DNA from: Blepharisma stoltei
Lineage: Eukaryota > Ciliophora > Heterotrichea > Heterotrichida > Blepharismidae
DNA: 64,000 bases
Direction: 5' to 3'
Assembly (NCBI GenBank): GCA_914767885.1
Contig: CAJZBQ010000044.1
Span: 868,001-932,000, forward strand
This document shows, piece by piece, positions 43,882 to 54,847 of this stretch. The position numbers were made by a program, and so were the translations under genes. Numbering within the stretch: the stretch's first letter is position 1; the number at the start of each line of letters is the position of its first letter. The notes beneath the pieces were generated by a model. That model made no database searches. It was not told the DNA's origin and saw nothing but the letters and a program-made list of their open reading frames with translations.

Positions 43882-44233
43882 CTCCCCCCTCCGTGAGCGA
43901 ACAAAACCATTAGAAAAATCCCTATTTTTTGTCTAAAAAAACCCACCCTCCATGAGCGAACTAAAATTTTTTATGAAAAAACAAATTTTTTGATATATAA
44001 GTGATAATTATTATAACGAAATCTCTAGCTAATTCTTTTAATTTTGAACAGCTTGTATTTTAAAACATAATTTTACAAATTAAATTATTATTTGCTTTCC
44101 ATTTGCGAATTAGGATTTTTTTAAATTTCAAAAAAAAATTTTTCTATATATTTATATATAAATTTTTTAAAAAAAATATTAACCCCCTCCTAAGCGAACA
44201 AGATTTTTTTGTTAGCTCATGGAGGGGGAGTAA
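43882..44233. mobile_element. Family-1 MITE at a K15/TLC junction
   Basis: TCA-CTCCCCCCTCCGTGAGCG ... CTCATGGAGGGGGAG-TAA. The right flank is the TLC site CCTAAAGAAATC known from 31031, but the left flank is unrelated. The element probably marks a recombination junction between two MITE copies. Confidence 0.75.
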
Positions 44234-44440
44234 AGAAATCACAATTAGCGTTCCATTTGCTGGCTAATAGAAATTGCCAAAGCTAAAACAAGTAAAAAGA
44301 GTCCATATATGAAGAAAGCAATAGATTTCATAAATATAAATCTTTAGTAGGGATATTTGTATACTACATAGGATACAAGGATAAGCACAATTGTTGATAC
44401 AGAAGCAACTTTAGACAATTAATTAGTTTTATAATAGTAA
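44234..44440 (-). pseudogene. TLC-domain gene fragment
   Basis: A minus-strand TLC N-terminal segment remnant from the MITE border to the start; 3' of K16. Confidence 0.6.
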
Positions 44441-44727
44441 ATATTTAATTTTCAGGTTTAAATTAATAACAAACTTAGCTTGCTCTTGGATTTTGAAAAT
44501 CGCAAATTAATTTTACAAATTATTTGTTTTGATGCTAAAAGCTAATTAAATTATTTAAATTTTGAATGATTATATCTGAGTCATCGTTAATTGTAAGCTC
44601 TTCATATCAAATTTATGTATTTTACCAGTATAGTCCATGAAATAGCAACTTTGATTGAAATAAACTTGGTATGCTGCTCTGGAACGATAGCTAATCTGAG
44701 ATGTTCCTATAATTTTCCAATTGCTTA

Positions 44728-45085
44728 CTCTCCCCCCCCTCCGTGAATGAAACAAACAAATTTTGTTCACTCACGGGAAAAAAATTTGATATATAAATGA
44801 TAATTATTATAATGAAATCTAGAGCTAATTTTGTTTAATTTTAAACGAATTGCTTTTTAAACATAAATTTTATAAATTAATTTAATATTTGCTTTCCAAT
44901 TTTTTGCTAATTAGGATTGTTTTATATTTCGAAAAAAACATTTTTTATAAAATTTATATAAATTTTTTAAAAAAAAAAAAATTCACCCCCTCATAAAAAA
45001 TTTTTGTTCACTCACGGAGGTGGGTTTTTGGCAAAAAATGGCGATTTTTCTAATTGTTTTGTTCACTCACGGAGGGAGGGAGTTA
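44728..45085. mobile_element. Family-1 MITE in K16
   Basis: TTA-CTCTCCCCCCCCTCCGTG ... GGAGGGAG-TTA at the shared SNW/NQL site; full length, with the inner inverted boxes retained. Confidence 0.85.
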
Positions 45086-45324
45086 GTTGATTTGGCTCAC
45101 TTTCATATATATTTTTTTCGGATTCGATTAAAAATACTCGATTTTCTGCCTGGAGCAAAACTTTGTTAGTATTTGCTGCAAAGTTGTGATAGATTTCATT
45201 ATAAATGTCTTGTTTATGATTATATGAATATAGTTTGCTACTTTGATTACCAACAAATGCGATTCCATAATTGCCTGCAATACATGAAACTAGACTTAGA
45301 ACTTCATTCAGAGGACAAATTTTA

Positions 45325-45446
45325 TATTCTCTACTAAAATTTTTCTCATTATTTCATTATCTTAATAAATTAAGAACTATAATATTGACTCAATATGGAA
45401 AAAATTTATGCAAAAAGCATGCAGCAAATTTTTCTATAAGATAATA
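45325..45446. repeat. IES2 in K16
   Basis: A TA-bounded ~120-bp insertion. Confidence 0.7.
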
Positions 45447-45790
45447 TCATTTATCAGTTGATAATTCATATTTGCTGCTTTATTCAATGCATTACCATAA
45501 GCATTAACATCCTCCAAATAAGTAAATAAAGCCATCATGATACACACCACCCATATTTCTTGACGGATCTCCATCTGAAAGCTGTTTAATAGTGCTATCT
45601 GGGTACAATATAATGCTGTTCCAGATGGAGGCCGATTGCCATAGCAAAATATAGATTTATCAGGAAGAAGACACATAGAAATAGCATTAGGATGGCTAGC
45701 ATTGTTTTGAAGAATGTCTATCGTCTGCTCAGACTTTGAATAATTGGTCAAATTAACTCTAACTGAGTTTTTTGTGTCTTTCCTGAAAAA

Positions 45791-45903
45791 TATGTCTCAT
45801 TAACATATTTAATTATTTCAGCTTTCTGCTTTCAAGCAAACCACTCTTTAGAGAATTTAAATTTTTAGATTATGTCATAAAAAAAAATATTTAAAGAAGT
45901 ATA
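45791..45903. repeat. IES1 in K16
   Basis: A TA-bounded ~111-bp insertion with a small internal deletion. Confidence 0.7.
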
Positions 45904-46659
45904 CAATTTCATTGTTTTCAGCATCATCGATTCAATCTTTTTTGTTCAATTCAAAATCGGAACTATTAAAACTGCACCCAAACTCATTCAACTTTTTTCG
46001 GGCACTGTCTGGATCGAAGGTTAATAGCTTTTCAAGTGGATTTCGATTTATTTTGGTAATTTTTTACCGAATTAATTTTTCTAATTAAATCAGCTTGATT
46101 TATTCTTATTTTCTCAATATTTTCTAGCGCTTTAATAAGTAACAATTTTAATTCTTGTATTTTCATATGTGTTTCTTTTATTAAGTTTTCTTTTATATCA
46201 AGCAATTCTTTTGATAATTTATTCAGCTCTTCAATTAGGGCTTCTTTATATATTTGATTTGGTTTTAATTCTAAGTATTCAAAGTTGTGCCCTCCAATAG
46301 AATCAGCTTCACCATGCTTGTACATGTGGACTTTGCAAGAGTAGCAGGCAGGCTCCACACATTTGCAAAGAACTTTAACTTTATTTATGCATCCTTCCTT
46401 TCAGCATTCCATGATTAAGATAAATTTATAGATTCATAAAAATGAAATTATTAAATAAAGGCCATTTTTTTCTTAAACATTTCATTTTAATTTATCTAAA
46501 AGAAAATTATGCATTTATAAAATATGCAAGAATTACTAAAATCGTTTTGGTTTTAAAATAGATAATAATCGGTTAAGCACCAAAAGCATTTGTTCAATGT
46601 CTCTAATGATCTTTTATTTCTGTTTGATATTCCAAAATTCTCAATAAAAGTGGTGCATA

Positions 46660-47860
46660 TTATTAAGCAGAGTGATATTTAATATATATATTAATTTTGG
46701 CATAAACCCACAAAGAAAGAGAAGGATTGAAATGCCTAGAACACTTATTTATGATCAAAGCAGAGCTTAATAAAGCTGCTCTTTGGTAGGCATATTAGTA
46801 TAGTATTTTGTTTTGGCATATAATGGGAAATATTATTATGCGTTGGCTTAATTTTAATTCCACGCGGGTAATATGACCTGATATGTGGAGATCTTCTCAA
46901 AATTATGCCATTGCATGACATTATTTCAGTACTAGGAAGATGGATGAGTTACTTAATTTTTAAGCTGAATATTAAGAATCTACAACTCAAAAAATGATGC
47001 CAATTTTGAATCCAATTGGAGTATTTTAATAGAAAATCCTCCAGAATTTGAAGCAAATAAAGTAAAGAATGTGAGCAAGATATTCTACTCAACTTGTGGT
47101 AGCGTGAGGAATATCTAAAGCAAGCAGAGTTTATTATATGAATGTAAATTTAAAAGGGGTCGTGAAGAGCATTAGAAGAAATTGTGATATCACAATTTTA
47201 TTGCATTTTTTGAAGTTTTAGAAGAGAAGATGAAAATCGTTTTCAAAGAATGTTTCCACTCAAAAATAACGCATTTTATAACTCAAATAATGCGGAAAAT
47301 TAGTCAAATCTATACAGAGTTTGCCTTGGACATTATCAAAGCTCTTGATTAGCAATAAATCGTTAATTTTAGTCAGTATTGATGATAGGGAAGATTTATA
47401 ATAAAGATCATTGAAAAAAATTAATGTAGCATAAAACTAATAAAGACTTATTTAAATGTACTTGCCGAAAATTCAAGATAAATAGGATTTTTTATATTAA
47501 AAATTACAGGTGAGCTTTATGTTGAAAATGTTTCAAGATAGTGGCTACTTTCAAATTAATAGATATAGATTTAGATGATTTTTGTTTATAAATAAATTAT
47601 AATATCTCTCAGAAATCACAAACAATTACATTCCAAATTTATCTAAAAGAAATTACCAAGGTATTGCAATGACAACTTTGGAGAAATCTATTTGGGAATC
47701 AGCTATATATTTTGCCATAAATAGTGCCATTAGACAACTGACTCCATGATTTGGTTCTGCAAGGTTATTTTTTGTTTGAACCAAATTTTAAGCAGGACCG
47801 ACCAAAATAGCCTGGCTGAACCAAAATATAGAATTCATGGGCTGATGGCGCTATCATAGC
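46660..47860. other. 1.2-kb AT-rich stretch, no supported gene; possible decayed ORF
   Basis: No family of this window occurs here. On plus, one frame contains stop-poor runs of about 47 and 50 codons (46984-47115 and 47180-47345, including FEVLEEKMKIVFKECF) separated by TAA, TAG and TGA. Stop density over the whole stretch is about that expected by chance, so a coding origin is not shown. Confidence 0.35.
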
Positions 47861-47869
47861 AAGAATCTA

Positions 47870-47995
47870 TATAACTTCCAGTTTCACGCTGGATCACTGC
47901 CAATTGGCCTAGTAGTACTGATAGATGCTGCTGAGATGTTCATTTTCAAACTCAAATTCTCCCTCACGAAGGAAAATCCAGAAATTTGTCAAAAA
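47870..47995. repeat. GC-richer repeat, matching 5165-5285
   Basis: Shares the TTTCACGCTGGA and TTTTCAAACTCAAATTCTCC blocks with 5165-5285 and likewise stands beside a TLC pseudogene. Confidence 0.5.
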
Positions 47996-48015
47996 TACAA
48001 ATTACTTTTTTTTAT

Positions 48016-48370
48016 TTTTAATTCCGATAAAAGTTCCATAATTTCAATTGTACCTTATGTTTCTGACCCAGTTGATTCTTCAACAATTTTAAGACCATGA
48101 TGAAGCATAATAAAGCTATCATATGGATAAATAAAATAGCCTACAGAAATCGCAATTACTGTGATTTTATAGTCGTCATTTAGGTCTTCCAATTGCTAAT
48201 AGAAATCGCAATAGTGAAAAAAGTAAATAGAGTCCTAGGATGAAGAAAACAATCAATTTCAGAAACCCCAAAACTCTTTGGTAAATATTGACTACCTTAG
48301 ACACATGGATAAAAACAATTGCCTATACAGAAGCTAAATAAGAAGAATAATCATGCTTTATAATAGTAAA
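48016..48370 (-). pseudogene. TLC-domain gene fragment
   Basis: The minus-strand TLC first segment with deletions; 3' of K17. Confidence 0.6.
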
Positions 48371-48931
48371 TATTTAATTTTTAGGTTTAAATTAATATTA
48401 AACTTGTTACTTTTGAATTTAAAGTTTATATTAAAATGTACTTTGTGAAAATCAATTTGTTTAATTGTTTAGAGATTATTTGTTTTGATGATAGAAAGCA
48501 ATAACTTAAAGAAATTTTTATTAATTATACCTGAGTCATCGTTAATTGTAAGCTCTTTATATCAAATTTATATATTTTACAATGAATGTCCATGAAATAG
48601 CAACTTTGATTGAAATAAACTTGATATGCTACTCTGTTAGAATAGCTAATCTGCGATACTTCTATAATTATCCAATAGCTTAGTTGATTTGGCTCGCTTT
48701 CATATATATTCTTTGACGATTCGATTAAAAATACTCGATTTTCTGCCTGGAGCAAGATATTATTAGTCTGAGCTGCAAAGTTGAGATAAATTTCATTATA
48801 AATATCTTGCTTTTGATTATATAAATATAATTTACTACTTTCATACCCAACAAATGCGATTCCATAATTTCCATAATTGCCTGCAATACATGAAACGCGG
48901 CTTAGATCTTCCTCCAGAGGACAAGTTTTTA

Positions 48932-49054
48932 TATTCTTTATAAAAAGTTTTTCTTCTTTATTTCAGCATCTTAATTAATTAAGAACTATAATATTTTACT
49001 CAATATGGCAAACTTTATGCCAAAAGTATATGGTAAATTGCTCTTCAGATAATA
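48932..49054. repeat. IES2 in K17
   Basis: A TA-bounded ~121-bp insertion at the DKWY site. Confidence 0.7.
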
Positions 49055-49399
49055 CCACTTATCAGTTGATAATTCATATTTTGCTGCTTTATTCCATGTC
49101 TTACCTTGAGCATTGCATCCTCCAAATAAGTAAATAAAGCCATCATGATATACAACACCCATATTTCCTGAAGGATTTCCAGCTGAAAGCCGTTTAATAG
49201 TGCTATCTGGATACAATATAAATGCTGCTCCAGATACAGGATAATTGCCATAGCAAAATATAGATTTATCAGGAAGAAGACACATAGAAATAGCATTAGG
49301 ATGAATAATATTGTTTTGAAGAATTCGTATCGTCTGCTCAGACTTTAAAAAATTGGATAAATTTACTCTAACTGAATTTTTTGTATCTTTCCTAAAAAA

Positions 49400-49961
49400 T
49401 ATGTCTCATTAATGTATTTAATCATTGCTATAAAAACTCCAGTTTTCTGATTTTAAACGAGTCTTAATCTTAAATTATTTATAAACGTTTTATGTCAACT
49501 ACGGGGTAGCCTCGTCCAGAACTGTCACCATATTTGTCCACGTGTCGGGCCCATGGACATCTGGAAGATCCACTTTGATTCGCCAAGGCACGGGCAAAGA
49601 CAACGTTTCGGCTTCGAGGGGCTTTGTTGCCGCCACGGCTTTATTCGACTCAGCTCCTGCGCGTGCTCCGCCTAAGGGTCTCCTTCCTTGGGTGTGCTGA
49701 GGGGCAAAGACCTGAGCCTCTTGAGTGCACTGAGGAGTAGTTCCTCTGGTTATCCCCAGAGTTTAACCACTATTGCTGTGCAGAAGTTCTTGAAGTAAAA
49801 CCCAACCCCATAAACAAAATGGCATTCGGTTCGAGCGAAATTAGCTCCGCTAATTTTCTCTCCCTAAGCAATTTTATTTATGATTTTAAACGAATCATTC
49901 TGTAGCGAATTAAAATTTATTAGATTATGCTATAAAATAAAAAAATAGTTAAAGAAGTATA
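49400..49961. repeat. IES1 in K17, carrying a nested R2 element
   Basis: TA-bounded. About 129 bp of IES1 sequence is split by the R2 element at 49461-49893. Confidence 0.75.
49461..49893. mobile_element. GC-rich retroposon-like element (family R2) nested in IES1
   Basis: Flanked by the 13-bp direct repeat TGATTTTAAACGA (49448-49460 and 49881-49893). The body is homologous to 20315-20740 from the CGACTCAGCTCCTGCGCG block onward. Its palindromic end segment has the opposite orientation to that copy. Confidence 0.7.
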
Positions 49962-50255
49962 CAATTTCATTGTGCTCAACATCATTGATTCTTTCATTTT
50001 TGTTTAATTCAAAATCGGAATGATTAAAACTGCACCCAAACTCATTCAACTTTTTTCGGGCACTGTTTGGATCTAAGCTTAATAGCATTTCAAGTGGATT
50101 TTGATTTATTTTTGATAATTTTTTAACCGAGCCAATCTTTTTAATTAAATCAACTTGATTTAGTCTTATTTTTTCAATACGTTTTAATGCTTCAATGAGT
50201 GATAATTCTAATTCTTGTATTTTCTTATATGTGTCTTTGATTAAGTTTTCTTTTA

Positions 50256-50480
50256 TCGCTTATTCGCCATAATAGATTGCTATGGCCAATCAGAAGAAGA
50301 ACAACTAAATATTGCCTATGGCCCTTACTTTTATCCAGTCTAAGTCTGATTAGGTATTCAAAGCCATAAATGTAAATTTGGCATTTTCGTTTGAGCTTTT
50401 CAAGAAATTGACAAGGACAAATTTAATTTAAAAATTAAAATAGATGGATAGTAATGATCTATTAAAATACAGGGGCTATA
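50256..50480 (+). mobile_element. Family-2 MITE in K17 coiled coil
   Basis: TA-TCGCTTATTCGCC ... CAGGGGCTA-TA at the LLDIK/ENLIK site; about 225 bp. Confidence 0.75.
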
Positions 50481-50702
50481 TATCAAGCAATTCTTTTGAT
50501 AATTTATTCAGCTCTTCAATTAGGGCTTCCTTATGCTTTTGATTTGGTTTTAATTTTAAGGGTTCAAGCTTGTGCTGTTCAAGAGAAGCAGCTGAACATG
50601 TTTAGAAATGTGGATTTTGCAAGAGTAGCAGACAGGCTCCATACATTTACAGAAAACTTTGACTTTATTTTTACATCCTTGCTTCCAGCATTCCATGATT
50701 AA

Positions 50703-50985
50703 CTCCCATTTCCAATAGCTAGCAAAAAAAAATTTTTAAGCTCAATTTTTTCTTTCGGGATTTAAAAAAATCCCAATAATAAAAATTGGAAAGCATAATT
50801 TACTTTTTATATTTTCAAAATTTCAGTTTTAAAATGTAAGCTGTTTAAAAATAAACAGAATTGGCTAGAAATTTATATTATATTAATTATCACTAATGCA
50901 TAAAAATATTTGCTTACTTATGGAGGATGCTTTTTACCAAAAAATAAAGTTTCCAATGATTTTGCTCTCTCATGAAGCAAAGTAA
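50703..50985. mobile_element. Degenerate family-1 MITE upstream of K17
   Basis: TAA-CTCCCATTTCCAATAGC ... GAAGCAAAG-TAA with an eroded core; same position as 14561 and 28687. Confidence 0.6.
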
Positions 50986-51372
50986 GATATATTTATAGAT
51001 TCTTGAAAATGAAAACGATTAGTAAACATTGTTGAATTATTTGAAATAATTTACCTAAAAGAAAATTAAGAACCTATAAAATATGAAAGATTTATTAAAC
51101 TCGTTTATTTAAGCATCAAAAGCAGCTCAATATCTCAATTGATTTCTCATCTCCTTTGATCAAAGTATAAAGCAAGCAAAAATCCTCTAGCTCATGATAC
51201 CAATTATTGTGCAGTATATTGATAATAATTATTCATTAACTTTAGCATTAGCTCATAAAGAGAATAATTATTTATAATCAAAATAGAGCGCAATTGAAAG
51301 CAATAAAGCTGCTTTTTGGTAGCCATATTAATTCAGTTTTTCACTTTAGCATAAAAAAAATATTATTTGTCT

Positions 51373-51504
51373 TTGGCAGGAAAGACGGCAAAAAATAGGG
51401 ATTATTTTAATGGTTTTGTTCACGGAGGGGGAGATTAGGATAAAAAAATTGACCCTTCCGTTAGCGAACAACATTTTTTTGTTCGCTCACGGAGTGGGGT
51501 GTAA
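51373..51504. mobile_element. Rearranged family-1 MITE pieces
   Basis: Two partial right-end modules (GTTTTGTTCACGGAGGGGGAG and GTTCGCTCACGGAGTGGGG) surround a left-type TTCCGTTAGCGAAC box within 130 bp. It is an internally deleted or fused copy at the 3' flank of the TLC gene. Confidence 0.6.
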
Positions 51505-51824
51505 GATAAACTTATAGATTTTAAAGCTAGCATTTCTCATAAAAGTAATTTATAAATTCAAGAAAACTAAAATACTTCAAATGCATAATTAAACTAAATT
51601 AATTTTTGACTGTAGCAGTTAAGTTATCTTTGACCTTATAAGAAATATTGATACAAAAAGCACTAGCAAGCATACAATTAAACTAATTATTTTAGCAAAT
51701 TTCTTGAAAAATAGCCTTCATTATAAAATTTACTTTTCCTTAAAAAGATTAATTAAGCTCAATTTCATAACTATCATTTCAACTATTTAAAAATAAATAA
51801 AAGTCCTTATTTACCTGTAAAATT

Positions 51825-52904
51825 CTACTTATCTTTCTTAATCTCCACAAACCAAGGCAAACTTTGTCCTGTTTTGCACCTTATTTTGTATTCTCTATAT
51901 CTTTTCTTCACAATAAAATACATAGTATACGCCCACTTAAATGATTGCATTTCTAATAGAAATCCCATAAGTCTTACCAGCCAAAAAACATTCCATGATG
52001 TTACGACTCCATAAGTTATAGGTGGCCCAAGAATAAATCTCCCAATGAAGAAGGCTACTATAAACACTAATTCAGCAAGCAAATGGGACTTTGTTTCCTT
52101 CTGACCAGCACATTTAAGGATTTCTTTTATATTCTTTTTTCTTTAAATATAAAATTAAATCTATTGTAGGAAGCCTAATTACCTTATATTGATAAAATAA
52201 AGCTTTATTTTTATTAATTATATTTAAAGAAAACGATATATGTAAGAATGGATTGGAAACTTCAGCGAAAAAAGTTGGGTCAAAATATTTATGCTTGAAT
52301 TAATTTTATGAGATTTTACTGGAAAATAAATTTCTATAATTCCTTTCATAAATTTCTTTTGTTTTCATAATTGATTTTTAAAATTTCAAAATAAATTAAC
52401 ATGTCATAGACATAATTTTATATGCCAATTTTTTTAAATTTTTAATAAATTTATATAAATTACGCCAAAAATAATTTTTAAATAAATATTTATATTTAAT
52501 TTTTAAATTCCCATAAAAGTTCCATACATAATTTCAATTGTGCCATATGTTCCTGAAACCCCAGTTAATTCTCCAATAATTGTAAGGCCATGATGAAGCA
52601 TAATAAAGTTATCATAGATCCCAAACTTCCACATACACAATGTATCATAAATAAAATAGCCTAAAGAAATCGCTATTACCGTGATTTCAAAGTCGTCATT
52701 TAGGTCTCCCATTTGCCGGCCGGATGAAATTGCCATTGTGGTTGAAACAAGTAAAAAGAGTCCGTGGATGAAGGAAACAATGCGATTTCGGAAATCCCAA
52801 AGCTCTTTGGTAGGCAAATTTATATTGACTACCAGAGATACAAGGATAAACACGATTGTCCATACAGGAGCTGAAAGGAGAGCTACGAGTAAAGGATTAA
52901 CCAT
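51825..52904 (-). CDS. TLC-domain membrane protein, intact after removal of one IES
   Basis: Segments 52904-52514 and 52129-51825 join to 696 nt, 231 residues, when the TA-bounded 52130-52513 is removed; the join gives YGTFIKEILKCAG. Start MVNPLLVALLSAP at 52904, stop TAG at 51825. At least five hydrophobic helices are visible. The TLC (TRAM-LAG1-CLN8) signature is seen in LGYFIYDTL and LHHGLTIIGELTG (His-His), then FFIGRFILGPP and VTSWNVFW. Length fits small TLCD-type proteins, which act in membranes on lipid composition; ceramide synthase is unlikely because of the small size. It is the only undamaged copy, sitting between K17's unit and K18. Confidence 0.75.
52130..52513. repeat. IES in the TLC gene
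   Basis: 384 bp bounded by TA (52130-52131 and 52514-52515). It contains stops in the gene frame. Removal restores the frame exactly. The same insertion site is occupied in the TLC copies at 25965-26800 and 30252-31590, so it predates the duplications. Confidence 0.8.
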
Positions 52905-53213
52905 GTTTTATAATAATAAATATTTAATTTTCAGGTTTAAATTAATAATAAGCTTTGCTTGCTTTTAGATTTTGAAAGTTTATATTAAGTTAAATTGTTA
53001 ATTTTGAAAATATATTTATTTTAATATTAAAGGCAAATTATGAAATATTATATTATTAAACTTGGGTTACCTTGAATTGTAATCCACCGATGCTACATTT
53101 ATATACTTTACTATCATTATCCATAAAATAGCAATGATGATCAAAATAAACTGGGTATGCTACTATGCCTATAAAGCTAATATGCCCTGTTCCTAGAATT
53201 TTTCAATTGCTTG

Positions 53214-53459
53214 CTACCCCACTCTAAACATAAAAAATTTGTTTGCCTACGAGAGGGTTTATTTTATATTTTTAAAATTTTAAAAAAAATCCATTTGTAA
53301 AAATTGAGAAGTAAAAATTAATTAATTTGCAAAATTTATGTTTTAAATTCAAACTGTTTAAAATTAAACAGAATTACTCATGATTTCATTATAATAACTA
53401 TCACTTATGTATTAAATTTTGTTTTTCATAAAATATTTTCGTTCGCTCAGGGCGATTTA
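53214..53459. mobile_element. Family-1 MITE in K18, degraded
   Basis: TTG-CTACCCCACTC ... CTCAGGGCGAT-TTA, eroded termini but the standard core, at the shared SNW/NQL site. Confidence 0.65.
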
Positions 53460-53696
53460 GTTGATTTTGCTCACTTTCATATATATTTTTTGATGATTCG
53501 ATTAAAAATACTCGATTTTCTGCCTGGAGCAAGACTTTATCAGTATTTGCTGCAAAGTTGTGATAAATTTCACTATAAATATCTTGCTTATGATTATACG
53601 AATATAGTTTGCTACTTTCACAGCCAACAAATGCGATTCCATTATTGCCTGCAATACATGAAACACTACATAGAACTTCCTTTAGAGGGCAAATTT

Positions 53697-53827
53697 TATG
53701 TCCCCAGCTAGAATTATTTCCACTAATTAAAAGATCTTAATAATCTCAGAACTATAAGTATTTGACTCAATGTGGCAAAATTTCTTAATATGCCAAAACC
53801 GTGTAGCAAATTGTTCTTCAGATGATA
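53697..53827. repeat. IES2 in K18
   Basis: A TA-bounded ~129-bp insertion, diverged from the other copies. Confidence 0.65.
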
Positions 53828-54025
53828 TCACTTATCAGTTGATAGCTCATATTTTGCTGCTTTATTGCATACACCAAAATCATCAAATCCTCCAAATAAG
53901 AAAATAAAGCCATCATGATACACAGCACCCATGCCTGATGATGGATCTCAATCTGAAAGTTGTTTAATAGTGCTATTTGGGTATAATATAAATGCTGTTT
54001 CGGAAGGAGGAAAATTACCATAGCA

Positions 54026-54572
54026 TTAGGATTAGGATTATTAAAAGCCAGGCGTTAGCCGTTTGATGACGCAGTCACTTAATACCTCTGATACGAAATG
54101 GTTCTACCGCTTTTCGACTCTATCCCAGAGGGTCTAGCCCTCTTACGAGTGCCCTTCCGTAGCTTCTATCTCCTTGCCGCTCAGTCTTGAGTGCAGCTTA
54201 TGAATTTCTGCCGCCCTGCTACGGCGATTGGAGTAGTTTGATTTTAAGGATCTTTTGAGTATATCGGGTGCCGAAGTGCCTTTTTTCGACAGCTACAGGA
54301 AAAAGACTGTTCCCCTGTGTCCTGAGCAGAAACTCCCAGTTTCTCGGTGGAGGAATGCCTATGGATCCTCGGATGCAAAGGAAGTTGTTGAGCACCTCCA
54401 TTTCCAACAACAGGAAAGCAGCCAAAACCTATCGGATACACACCACTTAAGCCTACTTGATTCTCGGCTCGGAGTCGGCCCAGTCCGTCGTAGCCATAAG
54501 TTCTGGACTACTGCGTCAAGAGGGAAGGTTGACACGTACCACCATTTTAATGTATATATAACTACCATAGCA
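54026..54572. mobile_element. GC-rich retroposon-like element (family R1) in K18
   Basis: 547 bp between 10-bp direct repeats TACCATAGCA (54016-54025 and 54563-54572). The empty kelch site ATTACCATAGCAAAATATAG is present in many paralogs. The left end carries ATTAGGATTAGGATTATTAAA, which in the opposite orientation is a simple-repeat tail (TAATCCTAATCC), as at the 3' end of SINEs. Homologous to the end of 1-500. Short ORFs on both strands are not conserved. Confidence 0.7.
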
Positions 54573-54716
54573 AAATATAGATTTATCAGGAAGAAGACAC
54601 ATAGAAATAAAAATAGGATTGAGTATAATGCTTTGAAGAATGTCTACCTTTTTCTCAGACTTTGAAAAATCATTCAAATTTACTCTAAATGCGCTTTTTG
54701 TCTTAGTCCCAAAAAA

Positions 54717-54847
54717 TATGTCTCATTAATATATTTAATCATTGTTTTAAAGATTTCAGCTTTCTGCTTTTAAAACAAACCACTCTTTTGCGAATGCAAA
54801 TTTCCTCGATTATGCCATAAAAATAAAAACATAGATAAAGAAATATA
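54717..54847. repeat. IES1 in K18
   Basis: A TA-bounded ~129-bp insertion at the conserved site. Confidence 0.7.

Larger units (their letters stand above)
44570..46412 (-). pseudogene. Kelch copy K16 with three insertions
   Basis: ATG at 46412 (UGA Trp4), stop at 44570. In gene order: IES1 (45791-45903), IES2 (45325-45446) and a family-1 MITE (44728-45085). The coiled-coil part is open (EALIEELNKLSKELLDIKEN). A base is missing near 46055 and another near 45610 (GTAL-Y), so the frame is broken. Confidence 0.7.
48525..50696 (-). pseudogene. Kelch copy K17 with nested insertions
   Basis: ATG at 50696 with UGG at Trp4 (ATGGAATGCTGGAAG), in contrast to UGA in most copies. In gene order: a family-2 MITE (50256-50480), IES1 (49400-49961) enlarged by a 433-bp R2 element, and IES2 (48932-49054). 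The propeller reads CLLPDKSIFCYG, GVVYHDGFIYLFGG, NKAAKYELSTDKW. A 12-bp local duplication (CCATAATTT/G) lies near 48862. The coiled-coil codons carry small changes; coding status is uncertain. Confidence 0.65.

Noticed and set aside
46681-47800. Reading UAA/UAG as Gln to open a 370-codon frame
   Set aside because: If all three stops are read as sense, any frame is open; stop density equals random expectation, and the good genes here end with UAA or UAG.
54244-54665. Several overlapping ORFs of 60-136 codons in a GC-rich segment
   Set aside because: All frames are open because of GC-rich composition; they lie in the R1 element and are not preserved in its other copy at 1-500.
1593-54847. IES1 and IES2 as ordinary spliceosomal introns
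   Set aside because: Borders are TA/TA with inverted-repeat ends, sizes of 110-140 bp do not match the tiny introns of this group, and nested elements carry their own duplications. RNA data would still be needed to exclude splicing.
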